This document shows positions 36,001 to 48,526 of a stretch of DNA of 64,000 nucleotides, one piece after another. The stretch lies in NCBI GenBank assembly GCA_022695795.1, contig MU404208.1:1-64000 (forward strand). The letters run 5' to 3'. Both the position numbers and the translations under genes were made by a program. This stretch comes from Biscogniauxia marginata. Taxonomy: Eukaryota; Ascomycota; Sordariomycetes; Xylariales; Xylariaceae. How positions within the stretch are numbered: the stretch's first letter is position 1; each line of letters starts with the position of its first letter. The notes below the pieces were generated by a model, which saw nothing but the letters and a program-made list of their open reading frames with translations, made no database searches and had not been told where the DNA came from.

Positions 36001-36911
36001 GGTCTACCTCTCTCTCCCGCCCTACGAACACCGACATTAGTTAGCGATTACATTCTTTTTTTTCTTTTTGCTCCCGTGGTTGCGAAATTGTCCTTTATAC
36101 GATCCAGGCCGCAAGGAGCCTAAAGTCAAGACATCCACTCTTTGTTTTATAACCTGTTTCGAAGCTTCGGCATTCTTACTTTCTGTCGCTTCTGACGACC
36201 CAATCATGGGCACTACTCCCTGAGACATACATACCACCTCAGGCAAGAAGCATTGGGACATCTAGTGCATTGACACCACAGTTTGCCTAGTTGTCTCCTC
36301 CCATTTTCTCGAATTCCTGCGGACACTCCGCTTCCAATCCCTTCGGTTCGTAGAGAGCTTAGGTTCAGGACAAGTGCCGGTACTGAGACCGGAAATCTTC
36401 TGGGTACCGACTGTTGCTGTTGGTGTTGGAGCAATAGCAACAGTGCTGTCCTACTCTAGAACACAGCATTTGGCACTGGTGTTGGTTCACGGCTTAGAGG
36501 CATGGACTCTTGCGGCATCATACGGCTAAGACGCCCTGCAAACAGACTGCTGATCAACTACGAGACGTGTACGGCAAAATCGAGCCACACCTCAATTCTA
36601 CCAACAAATCGCCCTGTCAAGACGATCGAAAGTTCTACAATATAGTGCTTAGCTCTCCTGGGCATCTTGAATACTGACAGTACGGCAATAGCTTGAATAA
36701 AAGACCTAAGTCATATATCTCTAACAGGCGCCACGCTATCGACTCCTTTGCCACCGCGACAAAGATCACGCCTACTAGCTGATAACACGGATCCGATATA
36801 GTCGTGTGGTTAGGCTCCTCATAGGGTGTAGTCTACATCATTGGTATCGTACAACATACTATCGTATACAGGCTGAAGACGTGGGGGGGTGTACCACTGC
36901 TTCTTTATGCG
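33061..36911. other. Long gene-poor intergenic before the Cnn_1N gene
   Basis: No gene recognised over 3.8 kb. Contains a CA microsatellite near 34980-35000 and TACC repeats near 35420-35440. Pyrimidine-rich tracts at 35925-36000 and 36050-36070 could belong to a long 5' leader of the downstream gene. Further decayed sequence is possible but not demonstrable. Confidence 0.45.
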
Positions 36912-39885
36912 ATGGATGGAAGCGCGTCCCAGAAAGAGTCGCGAGAGCGCTCTTATCCTCGTATTCCTTCGCGAACGAGCACACCTAGCTCAGCGAAGAC
37001 AAATTCCTCCTCTCGTTTGCGTGAAATGGCACACGCAGGTACGCACACCACACATAAGTACCATCGCAGTCATTGCGGCAAGAGCTCGAATAGCGCCACG
37101 GCTTCACCCCGGTTATCAAGAGAAACCAGTCATGAATCGAGACAAGCCACGCAGCCGGTTTCGGGCTTTTTGCAAGAGAGATTGCAGCGAGAAAGGAGGG
37201 CTGAGAGTGAAAGATTAGCTTGTCAACCGGGCGGGGATCTGAGTTCTTCGACAGGCGACATACGGGGTAGAGATATCCCAAGTTCCCCGGTCAGAAGAAG
37301 CGCAACCGCGACAGGATGGAGGCCAAAGTCGGATAGTGGCGACGAGCTTCCCTCCAAAGATAATGGTATGGGTGCCAAGCAGATGGAGCAGGTAGGAAAC
37401 ACTCATTTACAACATACTTCTGATTCAACGAGGTAAGGTGTGACTAATTATCTTCTCTATTTAGACCGTTTCGACATTGCATAAGCAGAATTTCGACCTG
37501 AAACTCGAATTATTCCATCGAAGAGAACGACAAAATGCCCTGGAACAGCGGATAGAGATATTGGAGTCTGAACAGCGCGAAATGGCGAGCGATCGAAACA
37601 AATTCACTGCCGAGCTAGAGCAAAGGGACAAGGCTGTCCAGGAGGCTGTGAATATAATCGTTAAGCTCGAGGCAAAAGTTGATGAATTGATCCGGGAAAA
37701 GGAAATGGTAAAACGAGTGGAGGCTGACGGATTATATCTCCATTCCCAGTCCGATCGCTCTGAATCTGTTGCTACCGGGACTCCCCGGCGGACAAGTTTC
37801 AATGTTTTGCATCCAATTGAAGACACTAAGAGCCTCGATCGGATGCCCAGCTTTCTTTCGGAGCCCTGTGAACTCACCGAAAACCTACGGAATGTGGTTC
37901 TCCAGAATCGTAGCAGTTTCACGAACCTACGCCAATATTCTACGTCGACTATCCCTAGTGAGACTAATCGCAACGCTAGTCCAAGTCTCAGCGTCCTTAG
38001 TGAGAGCTCATTCATGAGCGTCTATGGTACCAAGGAGGGATACGACACGACTGACCTGCCGCCACTTGAGGATGTGGCAGGAATGGATGGTAGTCAGGTT
38101 GTCCGGTGGCCTGCTCCAGCCACGCAATCTAGCAAGGAGGGATGGAGAAAGTTGAAGAGCGCCCCATCTAATACAAATCTCAAGGCAGAACCGAAAGGGG
38201 GGACCAGACTTTTTGTCCGGAAGCGGTCTATGAAGGATATGATTGAACTGAGCTCCCCCCTTCAGAAACTGGAGAGGCTTGAGAAGCAGGCGGTAGCTAT
38301 GGAGGATGTTTCTACGCGATCAATATCCAGTCAAAGCGGGGGAGTAGCTACTCCTACTCCCCCACGACCGATGAAAGCGCAGCCCCAAGCCAAGACCAAG
38401 CAGGAAAAGAGAGATGCCCTGGACAAGGTGCTAACCAGTTATCCAGCTCATAAGGAATTTGCCAACCCACACACGTTACCTCCTACCCCTGACACTGTCT
38501 CATCGTCTGTTCTCAGAAAGCATCAGAATCTCAGCAGTTCTCAGGACAGCTTTGAGAAACTGGCAGGGGTCAATCCGGGCGAGAGCGTTCCTAGGATAGC
38601 GTCTGACAAGTCCAGGCGCTCAACATCATCGCTTGGCTATAAATCCTCACCGTATTTGGACTCTCGCCTGGTATCAACCACTGCTTTCTCTAGTCGGAGA
38701 AATTTACCGCCACTTATCATGAATACCGATCCTTTCTCCAACCTCAGTCAGCTGGCTCAGTCTCTTCCACCACGTCCTCGTTCGGCAGCCGATACAACGA
38801 GCTCGCTCGTCCGGGTTGATAGTTTCATTTCAGATTCGGATTCGGATGGCGGAGTAGATGCACATTCCGAAGCCGACAGTTATGACTACTGGATGCGCGA
38901 GAGCGAACAACCAAATAAATGTCACCCGACGGGCACCCAGATGGATAGCAGAGGTGGCCGAACTCCGTCTCCAGACTTATTCTCCTTCCCCGCTGACTCG
39001 AGTGGATGGGGGACAGAGGCTATCTTTAGTGCGTTGAGAGGCAACGGGTTGATTGGACCACCCGTATCAAATTTGAAACGTGATCCTATGGACGAGGTGG
39101 CAGCCCTGCCAGCGCTACAGAGGCCGGAGACTCTTGAGTCGGTAACGAAGGGATCATCACCGGCGCCGCCTTCTCGAAGATCCAGCTTACAAGCCCACAC
39201 CGGAAGCTTCAGCGCGAGTGCGGCAAATCCATTGAGTGGAACGCTTAAGAAGAGTCCCATTCGCGACTCAAGTGCGTTTAGGTTAGAGATGAGAGGGAGA
39301 AGTAACAGCGTCGACGCTGGTGCTGCACGAAATCCTCCGCCGCGGATGCAGCTACAGACACCGGAAAGCGGCAAGCGGAACCAGTATCCTCCTATCTCAG
39401 GATCGCAGCCGCGCGGGCGAGGTCTTGGACTTAATTCGTTTTTCAGAAGATCTGGGTCAGAAAGCCGTAGTGTTCCTTCTAGCGCCACCGAAGCAATCTT
39501 CCCTACCTCCACGGGACCTGTGGTACCTCCGTCACAGAGCCTACTGCCTAGTCTCGCGAAATCATCTGGCCGGAATAGCGTTCCCCCACCTGTAGCTAAG
39601 CCGTGGGCAATGCGTCCGCCCATGGCGTTCGAAGATGACTTCAAGAGCGCGACGCCACCTCCGATCATGCGCAACCGTGTCCCGCCAACGATAGCCGGAA
39701 TGGACGGCAAAGAAGTAGCGGGTCCCGTGGCGATGCAAACTTCAAGTGATGTGTCGTTTGGCCCAGATACGCCGATAACGATGGTAGGGAGTTCACATTC
39801 TACACCTAGCGGAACCCAAAGTGTAACTAAGAGGAAATGGTTGGGCCTGGGAAGAATGGGCAGCTTGAAGAATCGCACAGGCTGA
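36912..39885 (+). CDS. Centrosomin N-terminal motif 1 (Cnn_1N) protein, microtubule-organising-centre associated
   Basis: Exons 36912-37391 and 37465-39885 with a 73-bp intron (GTAGGA donor, TGACTAAT branch, TTTAG acceptor), 966 aa. The join creates MEQTVSTLHKQNFDLKLEL, the hallmark start of Cnn_1N (about 158-235). The long coiled coil LFHRRERQNALEQRIEILES and beyond follows. Cnn_1N binds gamma-tubulin complexes in Cnn/Mto1/ApsB-type proteins, so a role at spindle-pole-body or septal microtubule-organising centres is inferred. The rest is disordered and rich in Ser/Pro/Arg, with repeated SP/TP sites that could be phosphorylated, ending in a basic tail (SVTKRKWLGLGRMGSLKNR). The N-terminal ~155 residues are also disordered. 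Whether it is ApsB itself or another Cnn_1N family member cannot be settled by eye. A large minus-strand frame inside it is a shadow. Confidence 0.85.
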
Positions 39886-40661
39886 TGAAGGATACGGTTC
39901 AAACAGGTACGGTATCTGTGGCTATGGGTTATGATACATGTTAGGCAAGCTCGTCTAAGAGCAGCGCGAGCTGTAAGCCTTCATTTCCGGGTTTTGGAAT
40001 TGGCGAAATGGAAATAGCAACTTTCAAACAGGATCCTCGAAGCATTCTTGAAGTGGATCAATAACTCCCAGGGCTTTTTGGGGCTTCTCAAAGTTGAGAA
40101 TCACATCTGTCGGCGGCGCCATAACATCACTGTCTCTGTAGTCAAAATCCACGGCGTGCGTGTCTTGCTCACGAGCGATGCAGGGTAATAATTAATAACC
40201 AAGCACATCTTAATGATTATCTTGAACTTCAAGATGATGGCAATCCGTGTTTAGGACACCAGATTGAACATGCTGCTCTGAAAGGGGAGAAAGGGGGGAC
40301 TGTGAACAACGTCGAAGCTAAACGTTATTGTTTACAAGTTGATACTCATATTAATGCAAACAAGTTATTATTATAATGCCGAAGGCATCTACCGAATATC
40401 TACGTACCTAAGGTTAATCTATTCATTGAGGCCTCGGAGAGTTTCTTAGCCAGGAGGGGATAAATGACACTAACGCAGGGACCACGCATGCATACATTTT
40501 AATCCCCCTTGCCGTAAGCTGCCGGTGCACGACACATTCATTGACAGTACCACATTCCCCCCCATCTTTGTGGTCCTGACTCTCAGTCTCAGCCTTGAAA
40601 CCTCTTAGACATTGTACGCATCCGTCATACCGGTTGGGGCATCTAATCTCATAGCTAATTG
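39886..40661. other. Intergenic between Cnn_1N and glycosylase genes
   Basis: Two same-strand genes separated by about 0.8 kb. No additional gene or clear signal seen. Confidence 0.6.
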
Positions 40662-42026
40662 ATGCCGCTGCAACAGCAATTCCGTGCACTCGCAAATAAC
40701 TTTTGGACTTCCAGGATCTCTAGACCCTTCCTTTTGTTATGGAATATGGCGAGGGCAAAGGGCAGCAGCACTTCATACGCCACTGCTGCGAGTCTGAGGC
40801 GCAGCGCGAGGAATATTATACCCCCTAGCGAAGAGCCTATGATGAAAGAAGAGACCTTGATAATAGATACGTCTACAAGATCGCGAAATCAGATGAAAGC
40901 GGCCGGCAAACGGGGAGCCGAATCTTCAGTGAGGGAGTCAACACCCGAACTAGATAGCCGACGGCAAAAGAGCAACAAGAGAGTTAAGACTGAGCATGAG
41001 AAAATAATGAATGAGTCTCTGGTAAAGAACACTAGGCGTTCCATATCAGCGACACCAGTCAAATTAGAGACCAACGGTAGCCCAAGGAAATCCAGCAAGG
41101 CCAAGACAACCGAGGACAAAGTAGCGGACCTCCAAGCAAAGAAACTCAAATCCTACGCCCGGTTTGCTGGGCAGTCTCCATTCCCAGAACTCGCCCACCC
41201 CACGCCCGCAGAATGCAAGCTGGCGCACCGGATCCTAGCCTCGCTGCACGGCGAGCGCGTGCGGCCTGACGGGCTCACGGCGGCGCCCGCCCAGCGCGCC
41301 GGGTGCGGCGATTCGCCCTCGGTGCTGGACGCGCTGGTGCGCACGATCCTGTCGCAGAACACGAGCGACAAGAACAGCACACGCGCTAAGCTCAGCATGG
41401 ACGCCGTCTACGGCGGCAGCGACAAGTGGGAGGCGATAGTGGCGGGCGGGCAGGCAAAGCTGCAAGAGGCTATCGAGAGTGGTGGGCTCAGCGTGGTCAA
41501 GAGCAAGGTAATCATTAGCATCCTGCAGCAGGCGAAGGAGAGGTACGGGTCATACTCCCTGGATCACCTCTTCGAGGCCTCGAATGACGATGCGATGCGA
41601 GAGATGCTGTCGTTTCAGGGCGTCGGACCCAAGACGGCGAGCTGCGTGCTCCTGTTCTGCCTGCGTCGAGAGAGCTTCGCCGTCGACACGCACGTCCACC
41701 GCATAGCGGGCCTGCTGGGCTGGAGGCCTAAGGACTGCAGTCGTGATCAGACACACGCCCACCTCGACGCCAGGGTGCCGGACGAGGATAAGTACGGCCT
41801 GCACGTGCTGATGATCAAGCACGGGAAGAGCTGCGAGGAGTGCAAGGCCGGCGGGAAGAAATTGGGCAAGTGTGAGCTGAGGAAGGCCTTTAGAAGGGGC
41901 AAGGTCGAAGGAAGGGCGGGTAACGACGTTAACGAGGAGGAAATGGAGAACATTAAAGAGGAGGAAGACGAAGATGTGAAGATAAAGGAGGAGGATGGTA
42001 TAGATCTAGCTCATGCGGTCGAGTGA
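40662..42026 (+). CDS. HhH-GPD (endonuclease III-like) DNA glycosylase
   Basis: Base-excision-repair glycosylase, single exon, 454 aa from the ATG at 40662 or 426 aa from the ATG at 40746 (MARAKG). Residues 1-28 of the long form are Arg-containing, lack acidic residues and could be a mitochondrial presequence. A basic disordered N-terminal region includes a nuclear-localisation-like stretch (KSNKRVK). The catalytic core starts near SVLDALVRTILSQNTSDKNS. The helix-hairpin-helix is LSFQGVGPKTASCVLLF, with catalytic Lys at 324. Aspartate 342 sits in FAVDTHVHR, 18 residues later as in Nth. The tail after the core has CEEC...GKC, which does not match the four-cysteine C-x6-C-x2-C-x5-C iron-sulphur pattern. 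The C-terminus is acidic. Substrate preference cannot be told from sequence. The block 41200-41480 is unusually GC-rich. Confidence 0.9.
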   Translation: MPLQQQFRALANNFWTSRISRPFLLLWNMARAKGSSTSYATAASLRRSARNIIPPSEEPMMKEETLIIDTSTRSRNQMKAAGKRGAESSVRESTPELDSRRQKSNKRVKTEHEKIMNESLVKNTRRSISATPVKLETNGSPRKSSKAKTTEDKVADLQAKKLKSYARFAGQSPFPELAHPTPAECKLAHRILASLHGERVRPDGLTAAPAQRAGCGDSPSVLDALVRTILSQNTSDKNSTRAKLSMDAVYGGSDKWEAIVAGGQAKLQEAIESGGLSVVKSKVIISILQQAKERYGSYSLDHLFEASNDDAMREMLSFQGVGPKTASCVLLFCLRRESFAVDTHVHRIAGLLGWRPKDCSRDQTHAHLDARVPDEDKYGLHVLMIKHGKSCEECKAGGKKLGKCELRKAFRRGKVEGRAGNDVNEEEMENIKEEEDEDVKIKEEDGIDLAHAVE

Positions 42027-43485
42027 GTCGAGATTCGTGGTTCATGTTGTATTATTATTTTCATCATTGCCATATTGAGTCAGTCAAGACGCGAATAGAG
42101 ATGTCGTCTCTTTCGGTTGAAGCGAACCGGTGAGGAGGAACAATGTAAACGCTCTCGGTTTAAAACTTATCACCCGGCATTGGACGAAAAGAGGGGATCA
42201 AATGCATCCCCAAGCCCCGCGAACACCTTGTAAATATCCATACGCAGGAGACCTACATGCGGTCCAACGTCCCCCCCTTCCCCTATCCGGCACAAGGTGT
42301 CCTTGCTCCCGTCGCCGAGGCGGCGTGCTGCTAGTGGGAATATCTACTTGTATTTTCATTGTTCATCGCATGGCACAACCGGTGCACTTCTTTGTGGACA
42401 TCATACATGCAGAGAGAAAACATCACCATGACATGAAACGAACATTGGCCAAGAAGAAATTTTGGTCAGTCCGGGTCGTTCAATATGCATGAGAAAGCCT
42501 GATAGCAATATTCCGACGAGGAGTTGCATTGATTGCAGGACTGAACTACGTGCTCCAGAGGCAATATAGACTTTTTATTGTCGCACTCTGTCCCAAAAAG
42601 GGGGGTTTTGATACTCACCCGGGCTCGTACACCTGCGTCTTTTAGTGGACTCCCGTCGACTACGACACGGTCCGAGAAATATTACGGAGATTAGGTAGTG
42701 ATGAAAAATGACGAAACACGGCGGGCTGCGATGAATATGCGCACGTAGTACGCAATGTATAGTGCACACCTACGTAAATACCTGCAGATGTGGTATAACC
42801 CAAATTGCCCAAGGTACAATGGAAAGGGGCAAGTGGGAGCTCGCTCGGAATTCTCCCATTGGCGGTGGCCGGCCGGGCTGAGCACACCTCAAGGTCACTT
42901 TGATGTACCGGCCCCCAAGAAAAGCAGGCCCAGCAGGCAAAGCAAGCAGGTATTCCCCCCCCCCGTAGACCTACCTAATCTAGCCTTGTGGTACGACGTA
43001 GGCTGCGAGTCGATAAAGGCTCGTCACTCCAACAAGGCTCGGATCCACCTGATGTCATAGTTACCTATTGATCGCCTCCACGTGAACCTGGCGGTCTCCC
43101 TAGGCAGAGCCAATGCGCTGGATGTGGCTGGGGTATCTGGTTGGTAAGATATACTTCTGTCAAAGGCACGCGATTCCACCGTTCTTCCTGGTTGGGGGGC
43201 GTGTTTCGGCTGGCTCTAGGGGGCACTGAATCGTCATCAGTGCAGTGTTTAAGTGCCGTCATCTACAGTTTGTCGCTGTTCAGGGTATATAGCTCCGGTA
43301 GGGGTCTTTCTTACGTCCACCTAATTTAGAGAGGCCCCCTGTAGTGCCGGCTCCTTGTATGTATATTGTACGGAATATTATCATTTGTTAGCAAAGCAAC
43401 CTAGATCGTCCACCAACACCGGACTCCCCCCCCTTTTCTTCGTTCTTCTTCAGGAGCAGGCTATCGCCCATCATAGAACAACCGA
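42027..43485. other. Intergenic, promoter side of the Zn2Cys6 gene
   Basis: No gene recognised. Contains several C tracts and a pyrimidine-rich stretch ending TTCTTCTTCAG at 43453, shortly before the start codon. That may be a 5' untranslated acceptor site. Confidence 0.45.
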
Positions 43486-46400
43486 ATGGATCCATATCAA
43501 CAACAGGGTGGTGTTTACGATCCCGCCGACCCAGCAGGTAAGTATTGGGGACAAGAATTTCCGCAGAAATTTGAACCCGAGGCAAGCCAACAACAGCTAG
43601 AGACAGCGGATAGGCTAGACGGCCTCGCCCCGGGCGCCCCAAGTCCACATCCATTCCATGTGCCAGCGACACAAACGGCTTCTTCCTACGCGGAACAGCT
43701 GCAGCCGGCATTTGTAGGTAGCACGGATTCTACGGCTGGTGGCGCCGGTGGTGCATCGAGCCAGGCCTCGCAGCAGAGAGAGCAAACGAAAGCAAAACGC
43801 CGCGTGCCCAACTCCCAACGAAAGAGGACACAGATGAGTTGCGATGCATGTAAGACGAAGCGGTGTAAATGCATTCGATTATGGCCGGCTCCTAGCCATG
43901 GTGACGAGATGGTGGCGGCAGGCGACGAGCTGCCACCTTGTAAACTATGTACCGCGGCTGGGATCCCGTGCGTCACGTCGATGCCACGGAAGCAGAGAGT
44001 CTATGGGAGCGTTGAGGACCTGGACAAGCGGTATAGAGCCCTCGAATCATTAGTTTCGGGCGTATTCCCGGGTCTGAATGCCAAGGCCACCGCAGACGAA
44101 CTGGTAGCTTTCGGACAAGGGATAGGGTTGGCCATGCCCGACTTTAGCGAAGCTTCAGACGCAGCTGCTTATCCGACCCCTTCTTCCACGCAAGGAATCC
44201 CTACTAACACGCCTGGAATCCCGACATCACCGACGGACCGAAGACAAAGCTCCAGCCTGCTACAGGCTAGCGGCGCGTACGAGGAGAAGATGATACCTAG
44301 AGCCTATACGACAAAAAGCGATTCAACACAAGGCGTACAAGCCTTGCCTGAACTAACTACTGAGAAGTCTCTAGGACCCGAGGATGGGAGAACAGGCTTG
44401 ATAGTCGATGCCAGTGGGCGGCCGCACTATGTAGGGCCATGTGGAGCTCTCACCTTTTTTGCGAATATTCGAGAGCTGGCTGCTCAACGATCCGCGGCTA
44501 CAGAGGCTGGCAGATCCGCTGTTGACCACCAAACAATCCCAATAAGTCAAGGCGGCGCCAATCAATTGACTGACCAAACCCTAGCGGGCTCGCTGGCTGG
44601 CGTTGGACACGATAAACCTGACCCGGGCCCCTCGATGCAAGCACAGAGTTCAATTCCGCCTCAAAATCATCTGGAAGGTGACTCCCCCCCCCTGCTGTTC
44701 GAAGACAATTCAGTGTGGTCATTGGGATATCCTGACGATCCTGACTATTGGCGGTACCGTAAGCTGGTATCGGCGATAGAGCTCCCTCCCCGAAGCCAAG
44801 CAGACACATGCATTGAGGCCTACTTCCGCCATGTCCACCCGAATTTTATTTTATTTCATCGAGGGACTTTTCAGCGTGCATACGAAAAATTATGGCGTTC
44901 GTGGGAAGCAGGTCGAAAGGCCACCTTGAGCAGAGACGCTGGTGAAGTTTCTGTTTCTGTAGGCTGGCTTTGTTGCTTGTACATGATGTTCGTCTTTGGT
45001 TCGCGGTCACTTCGGCAGAATCGTAACTCGCTTGAGTTCCAACGGAAATGGTTTGCAGAAGTAGACAGGTTACCACCCCTCCTCAGCACATCAAGTCTCC
45101 CGAACGTGTGTGCGTACATGCTCCTTTCCTTGCACTACCACAATACCAATGATCGGACTAGCGCCTGGACATTTCACGGTTCTGCGTGCCGTCTGGCTAT
45201 TGCATTGGGTATGCACCGCGAAAAAGTGTCGAGCTCCTTCGACCCGCTGCACGAACACCTTCGGAAAAGGGTATGGTGGACTATGTATCAGTATGAGCAG
45301 TTCCTCTGCTGCTCGCTAGGACGCCCCAGTGCCATTGACGATAGGGAGATGGACGTTGGAGTGCCTAACGATGACTTCCTCGAAGGCAATCTCTTGCCAG
45401 CCGATCATCTCAGGTATGCTGTCAAGCTAGATATGCTCCATGCTGCTATAAGGCGGGAGATATATGACCCCGCGACTATTCCATCGACAATGTGCTCCCG
45501 GGCGCTAGAATTTCTACTGCCCCTTGCAGCATGGGAAGAAAACCTGCCTAAGCGACTGAGGCCTGTGCCGAGCGAACAGGGCCTTAACGGCAATGAGAAG
45601 CAATGGCGGAGCATTCACTTGCTTTACATTCGACAGCAGGATACTCTAAATTTCTTGACACGACCGTTCCTATTAAGAGCCATCCAGTCCATCAACGGCG
45701 GAAAGCAGCTCGGACCTGATGCGATGATAATCACCGGATTGAGTAAAGTATGCGTTGCCGCTGCGATGCGTTGTGGAGAGTCTATCATGGAATTGTTTCG
45801 CGCAGGATTCCTTAATGGAATATCGTGGTTGGATATATTCTTTTCTTACGTGTCAAGCATCATCATTTCCCTTGCGCTGCTGTCGCCGAAGTCCCTAGGC
45901 GAAGGAGAAAGCATTCTAAGCCCGACTCAGCCGTTGATCCCATGGCCGAGATTGCTTCAGGAGTACAGCAGGGATGAGATGACTGCTACTGTGAGACAGC
46001 TATGCAAGATCATGACGACCGTCGATATGTGTGGCACATCCGCTCGGTTCGCCAAGATGGCGGTCGAATTCGCAAAAGCTGTTGGGGTCATAGATAAAGA
46101 GAATTCTGATCCCGAGCGCTCATCTATATCTGACCCTAGGGACTTGGTTATGGATTTGGGTCAGAACGCAGAAAAACAACCGGGCGGCGGCAGTGCAGGG
46201 TATCAATTCCGGGCAGACACTAGCCAAGGGGACCAAAGCATGGCCGGAACGAACATTTTTCCTATTATTGAGCCGGAGCCTAACTTTGAGAGACTCTTTG
46301 ATAGTAATCTGAATCTCGGGATTAGTTCTGATGCACAATGGGACATGTAAGTGAATACACCAGGCCCAGACTTACCCACTCAACATACCCTTTAGTTCAG

Positions 46401-46624
46401 GGCTGATCGAGTTTTCTCATCTTCTCGCCATATTACAATGTTTTGTCGAGGCATCAGTCCTTCACGTCGGTTGCTAACACTAAGTAACCCGCAGGGTTCT
46501 ACCACCCCCACAATGGAACGTCGGCGGTTTAAACATGGATATGGATTTCATTTGGCAACGCCCGAATGAGAATCCTTGGCTTAATCCAGGTCAATATCCA
46601 GGTCAATATCCCCCCCAAACATGA
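43486..46624 (+). CDS. Zn2Cys6 fungal transcription factor with extended zinc-cluster loop
   Basis: Exons 43486-46346 and 46495-46624 with a 148-bp intron (GTAAGT donor, GCTAACAC branch, CGCAG acceptor), 996 aa. The last exon adds 43 residues, Asn/Trp/Gln/Pro-rich, that stopping at the in-frame TAA inside the intron would miss. A basic KAKRRVPNSQRKRTQM precedes the binuclear cluster. Canonical cysteines are 119, 122, 129, 152, 155 and 162, with an additional Cys127 and a 22-residue loop between the third and fourth cysteines. RVYGSVEDLDKRYRALESLV follows as linker/coiled coil. The fungal_trans regulatory domain spans about 440-690 (CIEAYFRHVHPNFILFHRGT, ending past KRVWWTMYQYEQFLCCSLGR). It is a nuclear regulator with unknown targets. 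Its 3' end faces the btn1 gene 134 bp away. Confidence 0.88.
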
Positions 46625-46758
46625 AAGGTACGCTATTACTCTCCCTTTTTATAAAAAGCATTTTCGGCAGCGAATACAGCGTCACTAGACAACTGGCATA
46701 CGAGTCACTGAGAACTAGGAGGTAAGCATTCACCCTTACAGAAAGAGGAAGTTCAATT

Positions 46759-48230
46759 TCAGCTGATACTGATTTTTTTGCACCAGTCCCGTCCATGTTG
46801 GACTTGCCAATTGCAGAGTCGAACTTCCATGGCCATACCGACGAAGCCGGCAATGCAAATACCGCCACTGTCACTAACACTTGTAGCTCCGAGGCTGAAC
46901 TCCCGCTCCGAGGCGGGGATGTTCTCCATGATTTCGGCAAAAGTGTTGACGTATACGGCACCGCCAAGAAGTCCCTCCCAAAAAATGATTAGGAAGATGA
47001 TATAGACGGTCGGGATGAAGTTGAACATAGCGTGCAGGGTAAGGAGAACGAGATTGCTGAGTTGGAGAAGAGAGGGGAAGTACAAATGTCTGATACGAAG
47101 AAAGGCGACCGATGAACGCGAAATAAACACACCGAGCTGGTAGAGAAAGCCGTACATGGGATAGAAGTCTCGATACTCGCTAAAGGGAGTCGAGTCGAGA
47201 GGGAACAGTAACGTTGGCGACACACCTTGATTAATGGTGTACTCTGCTACGTAGACCAGCAGCAATGGAAGCATGTAAGGAAAGAAGAGCGATTTCGCCC
47301 GTCGTAGATTCGCTTCCAGATTGGACCAGGCGTTTTCAGTGCTTGACGGAAATGCAACGGAGGTCACTGTTGGCTCGGGGGCAAGTAGACTAGTTGCCGC
47401 GTTCACGGCAGTCAAATCTTCGACATCCTCTTGTTCCGCATCATGACGATTTGTTGCACGATCCGGAATCGGGCGGTATTCTTTCGGCCTTCTATCTTCC
47501 CGGAGCGGTCCTCCAGGTAATACGACAAAGAAGCTGATGAGCATTATCATAGGTAAGAATGCGGATGCGAGTAGGCTATTCTTGACACTGAAGCCAATCC
47601 AATCGGTTAGCAGAACGTACAGCCCTGCACCAACCAGACCAGCGGCACCAGTACCGCTACCCCAGGCTGCCAGGCTCATGTGTCCATAGTAGTGTGTCAA
47701 GCCGAGAAAACTCAGCTCGCCGGCGCCACTACTCAAGCTTGCGAATACAACTCCCCCCATCTTGACGCCGACGGACCTGTCTGACGGCGTAAGGGCGATC
47801 ATGAACATGCCGATCGAGGACGTTGCAGCAAAGACGAGTATCCGAAGCCAGTATGGAACCTTATGTATAAAGTAGGGCGCGATCAGCTTGGTGAAGAAGG
47901 ATGGGAGAACATCGGCGAGGAGGACGACGCCTTTGGGCACGTCGGAGCCCACAAGGTCTTGTGCAGCAGAGAGGATAATAACATATAGGACATTATTGAT
48001 GAGTCCTTCCCGGCGTTGGTTAGCTCTAGCTACAGAGAGATATCTCGTGGGACATCTGTCTAGTCGGGTGGTGTAGGTGTACATTACATACCAAAGAGCC
48101 AGAAGGCGACAAGGACCGACGCATTCGCATTTCGAAAGATGGACGCGAAACGAGCCTTGTATAGGGCCCAAGACGAAGACGGCGAGCCTGGCATTGGTAG
48201 CAGGCCCGAAGACGCCGGGGAGCGACTCAT
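46759..48230 (-). CDS. btn1: Battenin (CLN3/Btn1), vacuolar membrane protein
   Basis: Multi-pass vacuolar/lysosomal membrane protein linked in yeast to vacuolar pH and basic amino-acid balance. Exons 48230-48092 and 48005-46759 with an 86-bp intron (GTATGT donor, GCTAACC branch, GGGAAG acceptor), 461 aa. The junction restores the family signature [19 protein letters not shown]. Further conserved stretches are [34 protein letters not shown] and [14 protein letters not shown]. After a ~70-residue hydrophilic loop come [27 protein letters not shown]-like [20 protein letters not shown] and the C-terminal [13 protein letters not shown]. About ten or eleven hydrophobic helices are visible. The start at 48230 (MSRSPASS) is preferred; an in-frame non-ATG extension upstream is unlikely. 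It is convergent with the Zn2Cys6 gene. Confidence 0.93.
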
Positions 48231-48526
48231 CGTGCGGTGCGATATTTGAGTCAACAAGTTGAAAGGGCCTTCGTCTGCGTAATAGGTTGGAAAGGAGAAA
48301 GGTCGTAAGGCTCGAGCCACAGGCGAAGTAAATTCCTGGCTGACGTAGCGCTGAGTAAGATATAGTCAGTCCAAAAAAAAAACGACCAACGATTTTTCCT
48401 CACTTTACCCTTAATATTTTAGAAACATATAACTTAACCCGCTTTTTATAAAAGAAATTATGAAAATTATATTATTAAAACTATAATAATAAGAGAACAT
48501 ATAAAATAAAAAACGGTTTTAATAAA

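Noticed and set aside
38922..39902. 326-codon minus-strand open frame
   Set aside because: It lies wholly opposite the Cnn_1N gene's second exon. It has no family signature, and the plus-strand gene has splice support and a known domain.
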